A stretch of 64,000 nt of DNA, from assembly GCA_029852775.1 (NCBI GenBank), contig LEKJ01000050.1, positions 1 through 64,000 of the forward strand, in the 5' to 3' direction. The number at the start of each line of letters is the position of its first letter. Within the stretch, counting starts at the first letter, position 1. Positions 38,201 through 48,135 of this stretch are shown here, one piece after another. The stretch comes from Pasteurellaceae bacterium LFhippo2 (lineage in GTDB: Bacteria > Pseudomonadota > Gammaproteobacteria > Enterobacterales > Pasteurellaceae). Under the pieces are notes generated by a model. That model was not told the DNA's origin. It saw only the letters and a program-made list of their open reading frames with translations, and did no database searches. The position numbers and the translations under genes were made by a program.

Positions 38201-39202
38201 ATGATAACCAAACGCAAACGCCCGACGTTACAAGATATAGCAACTCATCTCGGCATTACTAAAATGACAATTAGCCGTTATTTGCGTAATCCTGATTCTG
38301 TTGCTGCTGAAACACGAGAGCGTATTGCCCAAGCAATAGAGCAATTCGGTTATATACCGAACCGAGCGCCTGATATTCTTTCTAATTCAAAAAGCCGCGC
38401 TATTGGTGTGCTTGTTCCTTCTTTAACCAACCAAGTTTTTGCTGATGTGATTAAAGGTATTGAACTAATTACCGATAAAGCAGGTTATCAACCTATGTTG
38501 GCACACTATGGATATAGCCGTAGTAAAGAAGAACAGCGTATTGAATCTTTACTCTCTTATAACGTTGATGGTTTGATTTTATCGGAAAATCATCACACTA
38601 AACGTACTTTAAAAATGCTTGAAGTGGCGAATATTCCGGTAATTGAAATTATGGATAGTAGTGAAATCGGTATTCAACAAGCGGTCGGTTTTGACAATAT
38701 TTCTGCGGCTCAATCGATGGTTGAAACTATGATCAATCGCGGTCATAAAAATATTGTCTATTTTTCAGCACGTATGGATAAGCGCACTAAATTGAAAATG
38801 CAGGGCTATGAGTTAGCGATGAAAAAATATGGCTTAACGCCACATAGTCTCGTTACTGAAGAACCTTCTTCTTTTACATTGGGCGCTCAACAGCTTCGTC
38901 AAGCGTTAGAGCAATATCCTGATATTAATGGTATTTTCTGTACTAATGATGACTTAGCTATCGGTGCTCTGTTTGAGTGTCAGCGTTTGGGAATTAAAAT
39001 TCCGAAGCAGATTGCAATAGCTGGATTTCACGGACACGACGTAGGTCAGTCACTTACTCCGCAATTGGCTACAGTAATTACTCCCCGCTTAGAAATAGGT
39101 AAGGTAGCAGCTCAAGAGTTATTAGATAGAATTAATGGCGTGCCACAACGTAGTAGCATTATTAATTTAGGCTATCAGATTCATTTAGGTGAGAGTATTT
39201 AG
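38201..39202 (+). CDS. gntR: gluconate repressor
   Basis: 333 residues, LacI family. The N-terminal helix-turn-helix TLQDIATHLGITKMTISRYL (about 8-27) is followed by the hinge (IPNRAPDILSNSKS) and a periplasmic-binding-like sensor domain. E. coli GntR represses gntK/gntT and is released by gluconate. The start ATG at 38201 has no visible Shine-Dalgarno, and only 21 bases separate it from the selC CCA end. A start inside the tRNA is rejected. Two matching operators lie beside gntK and gntP. Confidence 0.93.
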   Translation: MITKRKRPTLQDIATHLGITKMTISRYLRNPDSVAAETRERIAQAIEQFGYIPNRAPDILSNSKSRAIGVLVPSLTNQVFADVIKGIELITDKAGYQPMLAHYGYSRSKEEQRIESLLSYNVDGLILSENHHTKRTLKMLEVANIPVIEIMDSSEIGIQQAVGFDNISAAQSMVETMINRGHKNIVYFSARMDKRTKLKMQGYELAMKKYGLTPHSLVTEEPSSFTLGAQQLRQALEQYPDINGIFCTNDDLAIGALFECQRLGIKIPKQIAIAGFHGHDVGQSLTPQLATVITPRLEIGKVAAQELLDRINGVPQRSSIINLGYQIHLGESI

Positions 39203-39208
39203 ATTGGT

Positions 39209-39230
39209 AGGGCGAATGGTAATTCGCCCT
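39209..39230. other. gntR-gntK convergent hairpin
   Basis: AGGGCGAAT and ATTCGCCCT form a 9-bp stem with a four-base loop between convergent genes. There is no T run, so it is a weak terminator at best, or another small palindrome of the GTAGGG family. Confidence 0.5.
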
Positions 39231-39246
39231 AAATCAAATATAGAAT

Positions 39247-39762
39247 TTATAGCAATGGCTTAATTTGTTGAATACAGCGTTCAACAACCTCTTCAAAAGT
39301 TGCATCAATATCAATAAAGATCACATCAGTCTCATCATCTTGTGGCACTTCTAGTGTATCAAATTGGCTTTTGAGCATTTCGGTTTTCATATAATGACCT
39401 TTACGCTTCTTCATTCGCTCTAACACGAGATCAAAAGAGCCTTGCAAGAAAATAAATTTCACATCAGAGTTTCCTACTCTAATCATATCTCTATATTTTT
39501 TCTTGAGCGCAGAACAGACAATAATTCCTTTTTCGCTTTTCTGCTCAAGGCTGAACGCTGCATCATTGATTCGTTCAAGCCAAGGTTTTCGATCATCATC
39601 ATTAAGTGGGTTGCCACTTCCCATTTTGATAATATTAGCTCGGGGATGTAGATCATCGCCATCAATTAATTTGATACCTAATCGGTGCGAAATTGCTGTA
39701 CCTACCGATGTTTTCCCTGTACTAGATACACCCATTAAAATAAAAGCTTTTCCTTTTGACAT
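39247..39762 (-). CDS. gntK: gluconokinase
   Basis: 171 residues. It phosphorylates gluconate to 6-phosphogluconate for the pentose phosphate or Entner-Doudoroff routes. The P-loop GVSSTGKTS is at 11-19, and the substrate-side signature IDGDDLHPRANIIKMGSGNP follows. The ATG at 39762 has TTGGAGG upstream, so a slightly longer TTG start is rejected. It is divergent from gntP, with a GntR operator in each promoter. Confidence 0.95.
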   Translation of the reverse strand: MSKGKAFILMGVSSTGKTSVGTAISHRLGIKLIDGDDLHPRANIIKMGSGNPLNDDDRKPWLERINDAAFSLEQKSEKGIIVCSALKKKYRDMIRVGNSDVKFIFLQGSFDLVLERMKKRKGHYMKTEMLKSQFDTLEVPQDDETDVIFIDIDATFEEVVERCIQQIKPLL

Positions 39763-39781
39763 CACTACCTCCAAAGGAATA

Positions 39782-39797
39782 ATGTTACCGATAACAA
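39782..39797. promoter_or_regulatory. GntR operator by gntK
   Basis: ATGTTACCGATAACAA is a near-palindrome matching the E. coli GntR site pattern (ATGTTACC-GGTAACAT type), 20 bases upstream of gntK. Confidence 0.75.
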
Positions 39798-39921
39798 TAA
39801 ATAATACCTAGCCTATCATTAATTTTGTATATTTCACCCACAAATTCTCAAAATTTTGAACTGCTTCACAAATTTAAAATAAATAAAGATCAACATATTT
39901 ACAACAAATCAAATTAATAAT

Positions 39922-39937
39922 ATGTTACCCGTAACAA
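39922..39937. promoter_or_regulatory. GntR operator by gntP
   Basis: ATGTTACCCGTAACAA is a second near-palindrome of the same type, 21 bases upstream of the symporter gene. Confidence 0.8.
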
Positions 39938-39957
39938 TCTAACCATTAGGGGGATCT

Positions 39958-41307
39958 ATGTTAATTTTTATTATGGTTGTAGCAATTATTTTGCTACTTG
40001 TGCTTATTATGAAATTTAAGGTTCACGCTTTTGTCGCATTGATCAGTGTGAGCCTACTAACTGCATTAGCTGCAGGGATTCCTGTTGGCAAAATTCTACC
40101 AACACTATTAAATGGTTTTGGTGGAACACTTGCGTCAGTAGCATTATTAGTTGGTTTAGGAGCGATGATTGGTCGTTTGCTTGAAATCACTGGTGGTGCG
40201 AAAGTATTAGCGGATACTTTAATCAACAAATTTGGTAAGGAACGAGCACCATTTGCGTTAGGTGTAGCTTCATTGCTATTTGGTTTCCCGATCTTCTTTG
40301 ATGCGGGATTAGTTGTAATGTTACCTATCATCTTTAGTGTGGCTAAACAGTTCGGCGGTTCTGTATTACGTTATGCGTTCCCATCAGCGGGTGCTTTTGC
40401 GGTAATGCACGCATTCTTACCTCCACATCCAGGTCCAGTAGCTTCAGGTGATTTACTTGGTGTAAATATGGGGTTATTAGTCATCGTTGGCTTAATTTGT
40501 GCTATTCCTACTTGGTATATTGGTACATACCTATTCAGTATGTTTATCAGTAAAAAAATCCACGTTGATTTACCAAAAGCTTTTTTAAGCAGTGCAGCTG
40601 TGAATGAAACCTATGTTCAAAACCCACCAAGTTTCAAAAAAGTACTACTGATTCTAGTTTTACCTATTTTCTTAATTTTATTTGATACAGGTTTAAATAC
40701 ATTATCTGTAGCAAAAGTGATCGATGGTTCACAAAGTTGGGTTGAAGGATTGCGTTTAATCGGTAAAACTCCAGTTGCCTTATTGATCACATTAATTGTT
40801 GCCATCATATTGCTTAAAGGGGATCGTAGTTACGATCAAATTGAGAAAATCTGTAATAATGCATTAGGCCCTATCTGTTCAATCGTATTAGTAACAGGTG
40901 CAGGTGGTATGTTTGGTGGTGTATTACGTGCGAGCGGTATCGGTGATGTGTTATCTGAAATGCTTTCTGATACGGGAATGCCAATTATCGTAGCTGCATT
41001 TGTGATTGCAACAATCTTTCGTGTAGCACAAGGTTCAGCGACAGTGGCATTAACGACAGCCTCAGCATTGGTTGCTCCAATGGTGGCAAATGCAACAGAT
41101 TTAAGTCAATTTGATCTTTGTTTTATTGTTATTGCAATTGCTTCTGGTGCGACAGTACTTTCTCACGTGAATGACTCTGGTTTCTGGCTAATGAGCCGTT
41201 TCTTGGAGATGGATGAAAAAACAACCTTAAAAACTTGGACATTGCTTGAAACATCAATTGGTTTGGTTGGTTTCACAATCGCATTAATTGGTAGTATTCT
41301 GCTGTAA
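39958..41307 (+). CDS. gntP: gluconate:H+ symporter (GntP family)
   Basis: 449 residues with about 12-14 membrane segments. Conserved GntP-family stretches include HAFLPPHPGPVASGDLLGVN (about 143-162) and ATVALTTASALVAP, and SHVNDSGFWLMSRFLEMDEK is diagnostic. It imports gluconate for GntK. A ribosome site AGGGGGAT precedes the ATG. The exact paralogue name (GntP, GntT or GntU) cannot be settled from sequence alone. Confidence 0.92.
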   Translation: MLIFIMVVAIILLLVLIMKFKVHAFVALISVSLLTALAAGIPVGKILPTLLNGFGGTLASVALLVGLGAMIGRLLEITGGAKVLADTLINKFGKERAPFALGVASLLFGFPIFFDAGLVVMLPIIFSVAKQFGGSVLRYAFPSAGAFAVMHAFLPPHPGPVASGDLLGVNMGLLVIVGLICAIPTWYIGTYLFSMFISKKIHVDLPKAFLSSAAVNETYVQNPPSFKKVLLILVLPIFLILFDTGLNTLSVAKVIDGSQSWVEGLRLIGKTPVALLITLIVAIILLKGDRSYDQIEKICNNALGPICSIVLVTGAGGMFGGVLRASGIGDVLSEMLSDTGMPIIVAAFVIATIFRVAQGSATVALTTASALVAPMVANATDLSQFDLCFIVIAIASGATVLSHVNDSGFWLMSRFLEMDEKTTLKTWTLLETSIGLVGFTIALIGSILL

Positions 41308-41335
41308 TAGCAAAAGACATTTTTAAATCTTCTTT

Positions 41336-41386
41336 AAGCGGTGAGATTTGCAAAACTTTGCACAAATCTCACCGCTTTCTTTTTTA
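41336..41386 (+). terminator. gntP terminator from inverted uptake signals
   Basis: AAGCGGTGAGATTTG pairs perfectly with CAAATCTCACCGCTT, followed by a T-rich run. Confidence 0.88.
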
Positions 41387-41462
41387 CCTTTACCGAAAGA
41401 ATTTTATTTCTATGCTATAATTCAGCCCTTTTATTAGTTGAAATATAGATAGAAACATTATT

Positions 41463-41777
41463 ATGAATCAGAATTTAGTTGAGTTTTTAACTCACACATT
41501 AGATGGCTTAAAAGCTCAAGATATCCAAGTTATTGATGTAAAAGGTAAATCAAGTATTACTGACGCAATGATTATTGCAACTGGTACTTCAAATCGTCAC
41601 GTAGCTTCAACGGCTCAGAACTTAATTGATGACGCTAAAAAAGCGGGCGTTGAAGTTTTTGCTTCAGAAGGTAAAGCTGTTGCTGATTGGATTGTGGTTG
41701 ATTTTGGCCAAGCTATCGTACATATCTTGCAACAAGAAAGCCGTGATATGTATCAATTAGAGAAACTTTGGGCATAA
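41463..41777 (+). CDS. rsfS: ribosomal silencing factor
   Basis: 104 residues. RsfS (YbeB) binds L14 on the 50S subunit and blocks subunit joining in stationary phase. The family signature [19 protein letters not shown] and the [20 protein letters not shown] region are intact. It starts the rsfS-rlmH-mrdA-mrdB-rlpA-dacA string found in E. coli and relatives. Confidence 0.95.
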   Translation: MNQNLVEFLTHTLDGLKAQDIQVIDVKGKSSITDAMIIATGTSNRHVASTAQNLIDDAKKAGVEVFASEGKAVADWIVVDFGQAIVHILQQESRDMYQLEKLWA

Positions 41778-41784
41778 GTCCGCT

Positions 41785-42252
41785 ATGAAAATACAATTAA
41801 TCGCTGTCGGAACAAAGATGCCTGATTGGGTGACAAAAGGTTTTGAAGAATATCAACGCCGTTTCCCAAAAGATATGCCCTTTGAATTAATTGAAATTCC
41901 TGCTGGCAAGCGTGGCAAAAATGCGGATATTAAACGTATTTTAGAACAAGAAGGCAAAGCGATGCTTGCAGCGGCAGGGCGCGGCAAAATTGTTACATTA
42001 GATATTCCGGGTAAAGCGTGGACTACAGAGCAGTTAGCCCAACAGTTAGAATCGTGGAAGAACGATGGTCGAGATGTTTGTATTTTAATTGGTGGCCCTG
42101 AAGGTTTATCACCAGAATGTAAAGCTGCAGCTGAGCAGAGTTGGTCTCTGTCTCCGCTAACATTACCGCATCCGTTAGTGAGAGTTGTGGCAGCAGAGAG
42201 TTTATATCGAGCGTGGTCATTGACAACAAATCACCCTTATCATCGAGAATAA
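41785..42252 (+). CDS. rlmH: 23S rRNA pseudouridine1915 N3-methyltransferase
   Basis: 155 residues, a small SPOUT methyltransferase with a C-terminal knot. SAM-binding pieces are [19 protein letters not shown] (about 97-115) and [22 protein letters not shown]. It methylates Psi1915 in helix 69 of 23S rRNA. It lies seven bases after rsfS and four before mrdA. Confidence 0.96.
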   Translation: MKIQLIAVGTKMPDWVTKGFEEYQRRFPKDMPFELIEIPAGKRGKNADIKRILEQEGKAMLAAAGRGKIVTLDIPGKAWTTEQLAQQLESWKNDGRDVCILIGGPEGLSPECKAAAEQSWSLSPLTLPHPLVRVVAAESLYRAWSLTTNHPYHRE

Positions 42253-42256
42253 TAGA

Positions 42257-44191
42257 GTGTTTGGTAAATTAGGCAAATTAACAAAACCAAGAAATTATGA
42301 AAAAGTGCGTAATGGTCAGGCTGAGAAAAACTTATATATTCGCCGAGGTCTCGTTGCTTTTTTAGGGGTTTTAGCATTAACAGGGGTGCTATTTGCAAAC
42401 CTGTATAATCTACAAATTGTAGATTATGAGTCTTATCAGACTCGCTCTAATGGTAACCGCATTAAATTGTTACCAGTGCCACCTGCCCGTGGTCTTATTT
42501 ATGATAGAAATGGTAAAGTTTTAGCTGAAAATATCACTTATTTTGGGTTGTTTATCATTCCTGAAAAAGTAGAAAATATGGACCAGACGTTGGAAGATTT
42601 GCGTCTATTGGTCGGTTTAAACGATACTGATATTGAAAATTTCCATAAAGAGAGAAAACGTTCATCTCGTTATACGCCAATTTTATTAAAATCGGATCTT
42701 AATGAAGAGCAAATTGCGCGTTTTTCTGTAAATCAGCATCGCTTTCCAAGTATGGATGTACAGGCTTACTTTAAACGTAATTATCCTTATGGTGAATCAA
42801 TGACCCATATTCTTGGTTATGTATCGAAAATTAATGATCGAGATAAAAAACGTCTACAAGAAGAAGGAAAATTCGGTAATTACGCGGGTTCTCACGAGAT
42901 CGGTAAGCTAGGTATTGAGAAATATTACGAAGAACAACTTCACGGAATGACTGGTTTTGAAGAAGTTGAAATCAACAACCGTGGTAAAGTTATTCGTAAA
43001 TTAAGGGATCAGGCTCCTGTTGCAGGAAGTAGTATTCGCTTAACCATAGATATCGATCTACAACGCCATATTGTTAATTTGTTGGGTAAACAGAAAGGTG
43101 CGGTGGTTGTGCTAGATCCTAGAGATAGCAGTATTTTAGCGATGGTTACCAACCCAAGTTATGATAATAATCTTTTTGTTGATGGTATTTCAGGGAAAGA
43201 TTATAAGGCTTTATTAGATGATGAAGATCGCCCTTTATATAGCCGAGCAACCCAAGGTACTTATCCGCCCGCTTCTACCATTAAATCATTTATGGCGGTT
43301 GCTGGATTAACTGAAGGGAAAATCTCACCGGGAACAACAATTTTTGACCCTGGTTATTGGATTTTACCTGGTACAACCCAACGTTTCCGAGATTGGAAAC
43401 GAAGTGGTCACGGCCGAACAGATGTGAATAAAGCAATAACTCAATCATCGGATACTTTCTTTTATCAACTTGCTTATGATATGGGAATTGACAAAATGTC
43501 TGACTGGATGAAACGCTTTGGTTTTGGTGTTCCTACTGGTATTGATATTTATGAAGAATCAGTTGGGATTATGCCAAGTCGAGAATGGAAACAAAAACGC
43601 CACAAAAAACAGTGGATTCCAGGGGATACAATCTCCGTAGGCATTGGGCAAGGTTACTGGATTTCAACACCATTACAACTTGCAAAGGCAACAGCGGTAC
43701 TAATTAATGATGGGCGAGTAAATACCCCGCATTTGATGAAAGAAATTTTATCCACAGAAGTGACGCCTTATAAAGATCCATTACTTTATGAAGATATTTC
43801 TGGTGTACCACAACGCTTTTGGCAGATTGCAAGGTTAGGTATGTATAACGTAATCAATGCAAGTAATGGTACGGGTAGAAAAGCCTTTGCTGGTACGTTT
43901 TATCGTGCCGCAGGTAAAACGGGTACGGCACAGGTATTTAGCTTAAAAGGTAAAAATTACGATAAAAACTCTATCAAAAAGGATTTGCACGATCATGGTT
44001 GGTTTATTGGTTATGCGCCTTATGATAATCCTAAAGCGGTTGTTTCGGTTATTTTAGAAAATGCTGGCGGTGGTGGTAGTACTGCTGCACCAATGGCTCG
44101 TCGAGTGCTTGATTATGTACTCAAAAACCAAATTGGTGAGTCCCCTGTTAAACAAGATGTTGTAGAGAGCAAAGAGAATTTAAATGAATAA
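42257..44191 (+). CDS. mrdA: penicillin-binding protein 2
   Basis: 644 residues. This is the transpeptidase of the elongasome, working with RodA for rod shape. It has one N-terminal membrane helix (about 30-53), a PBP dimer domain and a transpeptidase domain with S340-T-I-K343, QSSDTFF and KTGTAQVF. It starts with GTG, four bases after rlmH. Its end overlaps mrdB by eight bases, so the two are coupled. Confidence 0.96.
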   Translation: MFGKLGKLTKPRNYEKVRNGQAEKNLYIRRGLVAFLGVLALTGVLFANLYNLQIVDYESYQTRSNGNRIKLLPVPPARGLIYDRNGKVLAENITYFGLFIIPEKVENMDQTLEDLRLLVGLNDTDIENFHKERKRSSRYTPILLKSDLNEEQIARFSVNQHRFPSMDVQAYFKRNYPYGESMTHILGYVSKINDRDKKRLQEEGKFGNYAGSHEIGKLGIEKYYEEQLHGMTGFEEVEINNRGKVIRKLRDQAPVAGSSIRLTIDIDLQRHIVNLLGKQKGAVVVLDPRDSSILAMVTNPSYDNNLFVDGISGKDYKALLDDEDRPLYSRATQGTYPPASTIKSFMAVAGLTEGKISPGTTIFDPGYWILPGTTQRFRDWKRSGHGRTDVNKAITQSSDTFFYQLAYDMGIDKMSDWMKRFGFGVPTGIDIYEESVGIMPSREWKQKRHKKQWIPGDTISVGIGQGYWISTPLQLAKATAVLINDGRVNTPHLMKEILSTEVTPYKDPLLYEDISGVPQRFWQIARLGMYNVINASNGTGRKAFAGTFYRAAGKTGTAQVFSLKGKNYDKNSIKKDLHDHGWFIGYAPYDNPKAVVSVILENAGGGGSTAAPMARRVLDYVLKNQIGESPVKQDVVESKENLNE

Positions 44192-45311
44192 ATCATTTTT
44201 AAGCCGATTTGAAAAGGTATTGGCTCTAGATATTTGGTTATTGATAGGGTTATTTGCAATCACAGGTTACGGACTTATCGTTTTATATAGTGCAAGTGGC
44301 GGTAGTGAACGTATGTTTATGAACCGTGTGATTCAAGTTGCGTTAGGCTTAAGCGTAATGTTTGTGATGGCATTTATTCCGCCGAGGTTCTACGAAAAAG
44401 TATCGCCGTATCTCTATATTTTTTGCATTATCTTGTTGGTGCTTGTTGATGTTGTTGGGGAAACAAGTAAAGGTGCTCAGCGTTGGTTGAACTTAGGCTT
44501 TGTCCGTTTTCAGCCATCTGAAATAGCAAAACTTTCTGTACCATTAATGGTTGCGACTTATTTAGGTAATCGTTCGTTACCCCCTACGTTTAGAGATACG
44601 TTTATCGCCTTAGCTATTATTATTGTTCCTACGTTATTAGTTGCAATTCAGCCTGACTTAGGAACATCGATTCTAGTTTGTGCTGCGGGTATTTTTGTAC
44701 TTTTCCTTGCTGGGTTAAGTTGGAAATTAATTGGTGCAGGCGTGGTGTTTCTGGCTGGGTTTATCCCAATAATGTGGTTCTATTTGATGCACGATTATCA
44801 AAAAACGCGTGTACAAACTTTGTTTGACCCAGAGAAAGACCCATTAGGTGCTGGTTATCATATTATTCAATCCAAAATCGCTATTGGTTCTGGCGGTTGG
44901 GAAGGTAAAGGTTGGATGGAAGGAACTCAATCGCAATTGGAGTTCTTACCTGAGCCACATACAGATTTTATTTTTGCCGTTCTAAGTGAGGAACACGGGA
45001 TGATCGGCGTTTTAGTGCTATTTGCAATCTATTTATTTATTATTGCTCGCGGATTAATGATCGGCGCAAAATCAAGTAATGCATTTGGCAGAATTTTATC
45101 GGGTGGGACAGCTTTGCTGTTTTTTGTTTATGTGTTTGTAAATATTGGTATGGTTAGTGGTATTTTGCCTGTTGTAGGCGTTCCTTTACCACTATTTAGC
45201 TATGGTGGAACATCTTATGTAACACTAATGGCGGCTTTCGGTTTGATGATGTCTACTTATGTCCATCGAGAGCGAAAGGATAAGAATAATCCATACAATA
45301 AGCTCAAATAA
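44184..45311 (+). CDS. mrdB: peptidoglycan glycosyltransferase RodA
   Basis: 375 residues, ten membrane helices, SEDS family. It polymerises lipid II during cell elongation together with PBP2. Characteristic stretches are [32 protein letters not shown] with the essential Asp, and [13 protein letters not shown] near the C-terminus. It overlaps the end of mrdA. Confidence 0.96.
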   Translation: MNKSFLSRFEKVLALDIWLLIGLFAITGYGLIVLYSASGGSERMFMNRVIQVALGLSVMFVMAFIPPRFYEKVSPYLYIFCIILLVLVDVVGETSKGAQRWLNLGFVRFQPSEIAKLSVPLMVATYLGNRSLPPTFRDTFIALAIIIVPTLLVAIQPDLGTSILVCAAGIFVLFLAGLSWKLIGAGVVFLAGFIPIMWFYLMHDYQKTRVQTLFDPEKDPLGAGYHIIQSKIAIGSGGWEGKGWMEGTQSQLEFLPEPHTDFIFAVLSEEHGMIGVLVLFAIYLFIIARGLMIGAKSSNAFGRILSGGTALLFFVYVFVNIGMVSGILPVVGVPLPLFSYGGTSYVTLMAAFGLMMSTYVHRERKDKNNPYNKLK

Positions 45312-45356
45312 AAAATGCTTACTTTATTTGATAAATAGAGTAGCAGGAGATTTTTA

Positions 45357-46403
45357 ATGAAATTAACTAAGATAGCAGTTTTCTTATTGGCTGGTGCTAT
45401 TTCAACTACATCAGTGCATACCTTTGCTGCTACCAAGGCAGGTAGTTCGTCTAAAGCTCACAAGGGTACGGCGAAAGTAACTAAGGCAAGTAAAGTTAAG
45501 GCGAAAGCTAAAGTAAAAACTTCAACGAAGAAGTCGGTGTCTACAATAGCTAAAAATGAGACCAAAAGTCTTTATGGTGTAAAAGGCGCACAGCTTAAGC
45601 ACGTTAAAGTGAGTGAATCAACTCGTACCTATAAAGAAAAAGGTAAATACCATAAAATTATTGGTAAAGAGGCGTCTCGTCAATATAGCCAAGTAGGGAT
45701 TGCAAGCTATTATGGCGGAATGTTCCACGGTAGAAAAACTGCAAATGGCGAGGTTTTTAACAAACACGCTTATACTGCAGCACACAAAACATTAGCTTTA
45801 GGCTCTTATGTTTTAGTGACAAATCTGCGTAATGGCAAACAGCTAATTGTGCGCATTAATGACCGTGGTCCATATAGTAAAGAGCGAATTCTTGACCTTT
45901 CTAAAGGTGCCGCTCGCGAACTTGGTATGCTGCATTCAGGCACAGCTAAAGTGCGTGTAGAAGCAATGCAAGTTAGCTCAGATGGCTATATTTCTGGTAA
46001 AGGTGCTCACTCATTGGCAAAATTAGCCCAAAAAGAAGGGTTACCATTAAAAATTAAAGGCTCTGGTAGAGATCTTGCTATCAAAGCGGATTTCGGAACT
46101 AAAAATGCTAAAGTTAAAGAAGTAACTAGTATTCATAAAACCGAAAGCAAACCTAATACTCAAACAAAAGTTGTTTTAACCAATAAACCAGAGGTTAAGG
46201 CAATGAGTTCTTCTCTGAAGGTAATTGCACCAACAGAAAAAGAAGCTAAAAAAGTGGCGCTACAAGTTAAGCAAAAAACTAAAATCGCTAAGATTGATGG
46301 CAAATATGAAGTGAATATTGCAGTATCAAATAAATCTGAAGGTGATAAAGTAAAAAAACAAATCGCTAAACTTCATCGCCATAAAATCGTAATGAATTAC
46401 TAA
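45357..46403 (+). CDS. rlpA: septal-ring lytic transglycosylase RlpA-like protein
   Basis: 348 residues. The double-psi beta-barrel domain (about 112-205) starts VGIASYYGGMFHGRKTANGE and contains VRINDRGPYSKERILDLSKG with the catalytic Asp. The C-terminus (about 280-348) looks like a SPOR fold. Unlike classical RlpA, the signal peptide ends in FAA without a lipobox Cys, so it is probably periplasmic instead of lipid-anchored. A Lys/Ala/Thr-rich linker follows. It is located between mrdB and dacA as in E. coli. Confidence 0.88.
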   Translation: MKLTKIAVFLLAGAISTTSVHTFAATKAGSSSKAHKGTAKVTKASKVKAKAKVKTSTKKSVSTIAKNETKSLYGVKGAQLKHVKVSESTRTYKEKGKYHKIIGKEASRQYSQVGIASYYGGMFHGRKTANGEVFNKHAYTAAHKTLALGSYVLVTNLRNGKQLIVRINDRGPYSKERILDLSKGAARELGMLHSGTAKVRVEAMQVSSDGYISGKGAHSLAKLAQKEGLPLKIKGSGRDLAIKADFGTKNAKVKEVTSIHKTESKPNTQTKVVLTNKPEVKAMSSSLKVIAPTEKEAKKVALQVKQKTKIAKIDGKYEVNIAVSNKSEGDKVKKQIAKLHRHKIVMNY

Positions 46404-46423
46404 ATCATAAAAATGGACGTCCT

Positions 46424-47605
46424 ATGTTAAAAAATAAATTATTCAAAAGTTTAAGCCTTTGCGCATTAGCTGTTTCAGCAACAAATATCGCTAATGCACA
46501 AGATATTGACTATGGCATTGCGGCACCACAGCTAAATGCTCAAACATTTGTTCTAATGGATTACAATTCAGGCGCGGTTCTTACGAGTTTGAATGCAGAT
46601 CAACGTCAATATCCTGCGTCATTAACAAAAATGATGACAAGCTATGTGTTAGGTCAAGCGATCAAATCAGGCAAAGTTAAAAACGATGATATGGTAACGG
46701 TAACTGAAAGTTCGTGGGCGCAAAAATTCCCAGGTTCTTCAAAAATGTTCCTAAATTTAAATCAGCAGGTTTCTATCGAAGATTTAAACAAAGGTATCAT
46801 CATCGTGTCTGGTAATGACGCAACTGTTGCTGTTGCAGAACACGTTTCTGGCTCACAAGCTGCATTTATTGATGAGATGAACAAATATGTTCAACAGTTT
46901 GGTTTGAAAAATACTCATTTTGCGACAGTACACGGTTTAGATGACCCAAATCAATATTCATCTGCTCGTGATATGGCAATCATTGGTGCACACGTAATTC
47001 GTGATTTACCAGAAGAATATAAACTTTATTCTGAGAAAGAGTACACATTTAATAAAATCAAACAACCAAACCGCAATGGTTTATTGTGGGATAAAACAAT
47101 GAATGTTGATGGTATGAAAACAGGTCATACCGACAAAGCAGGTTATAACCTAGTTGCTTCAGCATACAATACCAATACTCGTTTAATCTCAGTTGTTATG
47201 GGTGTTCCAACCTATAAAGGCCGTGAAGTTGAAAGCAAAAAATTACTTCAATGGGGTTTTGCTAACTTTGAAACGCTAAAACCATTAGCCGCGGGTCAAA
47301 CAGTATTAGAGCAAAGCGTTTACTACGGTGATGTGAGTAAAGCGCAATTAGGTGTATTACAAGATAGCTATATCACCATTCCAAAAGGTAAATCTGGCGA
47401 GTTAAAAGCACGTTATGAGTTAGAAAAGAAAATGCTTGAGGCGCCTTTTGCTAAAGGTCAGGTTGTGGGTAAAGTGATTTATCAATTAAATGGTAAAGAT
47501 ATCGCAAGTGTTGATCTACAAGTTATGCAAGAAATTCAAGAAGCTGGTATTTTCGGCAAAGCTTGGGATTGGATGATTTTAACTGTAAAAGGTTTATTCA
47601 ATTAA
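46424..47605 (+). CDS. dacA: D-alanyl-D-alanine carboxypeptidase (PBP5/6 type)
   Basis: 393 residues. A signal peptide (cleaved after NAQ) precedes the penicillin-binding domain with S66-L-T-K69, the SGND triad element and DGMKTGHTDKAGYN. A beta-rich domain follows, and a C-terminal amphipathic helix (GKAWDWMILTVKGLFN) anchors it to the inner membrane. It trims pentapeptides. It is 20 bases after rlpA. Confidence 0.96.
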   Translation: MLKNKLFKSLSLCALAVSATNIANAQDIDYGIAAPQLNAQTFVLMDYNSGAVLTSLNADQRQYPASLTKMMTSYVLGQAIKSGKVKNDDMVTVTESSWAQKFPGSSKMFLNLNQQVSIEDLNKGIIIVSGNDATVAVAEHVSGSQAAFIDEMNKYVQQFGLKNTHFATVHGLDDPNQYSSARDMAIIGAHVIRDLPEEYKLYSEKEYTFNKIKQPNRNGLLWDKTMNVDGMKTGHTDKAGYNLVASAYNTNTRLISVVMGVPTYKGREVESKKLLQWGFANFETLKPLAAGQTVLEQSVYYGDVSKAQLGVLQDSYITIPKGKSGELKARYELEKKMLEAPFAKGQVVGKVIYQLNGKDIASVDLQVMQEIQEAGIFGKAWDWMILTVKGLFN

Positions 47606-47651
47606 TCTTGCTCTTGTAATAGATAAAATTATCCCCATTTAGATGTAACTT

Positions 47652-47696
47652 CAAGCGGTGGGATCTTGCAAAATTTTTGCAAAATCACACCGCTTG
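47652..47696 (+). terminator. hairpin after dacA from inverted uptake signals
   Basis: CAAGCGGTG...CACCGCTTG with inner TTGCAAAA/TTGCAA complementarity. Only a weak T run follows, so termination may be partial. Confidence 0.55.
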
Positions 47697-47713
47697 TGTC
47701 ATAAAACTCATAC

Positions 47714-47763
47714 TGTAGGGGCGTATTGAATACGCCCGCGGGCGTACGCAGTACGCCCCTACA
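47714..47763. repeat. 50-bp palindromic repeat, copy identical to 25611
   Basis: The same TGTAGGGGCGTA...TACGCCCCTACA unit with central GCCCGCGGGC; it matches 25611-25660 at all 50 positions. It lies between dacA and ybeD. Confidence 0.85.
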
Positions 47764-47786
47764 TTTTTAGGTAAAAAGGATAACAT

Positions 47787-48089
47787 ATGGCTCAACAAGC
47801 AAAAACAGTAAATTTAGCAGATATTCCACAAGCAAAATTAAAAGATTTATTAGAGTTTCCCTGCTCTTTCACTTTCAAAGTGGTAGGTGCAGCTCGTGAT
47901 GGTTTAGTTGAAGATGTAGTACGTGAAACCAATAAAGTGGTTAAAGGCGACTACAATCCAACAATGAAAGCAAGTGGCAAAGGTACTTATCACTCAGTTT
48001 CAATCACAATCACCGCGCAGAATATCGAACAGGTTGAAACGCTTTATACAGATTTAGCGAAAATTGAAGGCGTGAGAATGGTGCTTTAA
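47787..48089 (+). CDS. ybeD: DUF493 family protein YbeD
   Basis: 100 residues, a small ferredoxin-like fold conserved between dacA and lipB in gamma-proteobacteria. [19 protein letters not shown] and [24 protein letters not shown] are typical. The function is not established. AAAAAGGA gives a ribosome site. Its end is 46 bases before the fic antitoxin gene, which splits the usual ybeD-lipB spacing. Confidence 0.92.
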   Translation: MAQQAKTVNLADIPQAKLKDLLEFPCSFTFKVVGAARDGLVEDVVRETNKVVKGDYNPTMKASGKGTYHSVSITITAQNIEQVETLYTDLAKIEGVRMVL

Positions 48090-48135
48090 TAAAAATTTCC
48101 ATTGAAGAAAAGGGAAAATCAGCAAGGAGTCTAAA

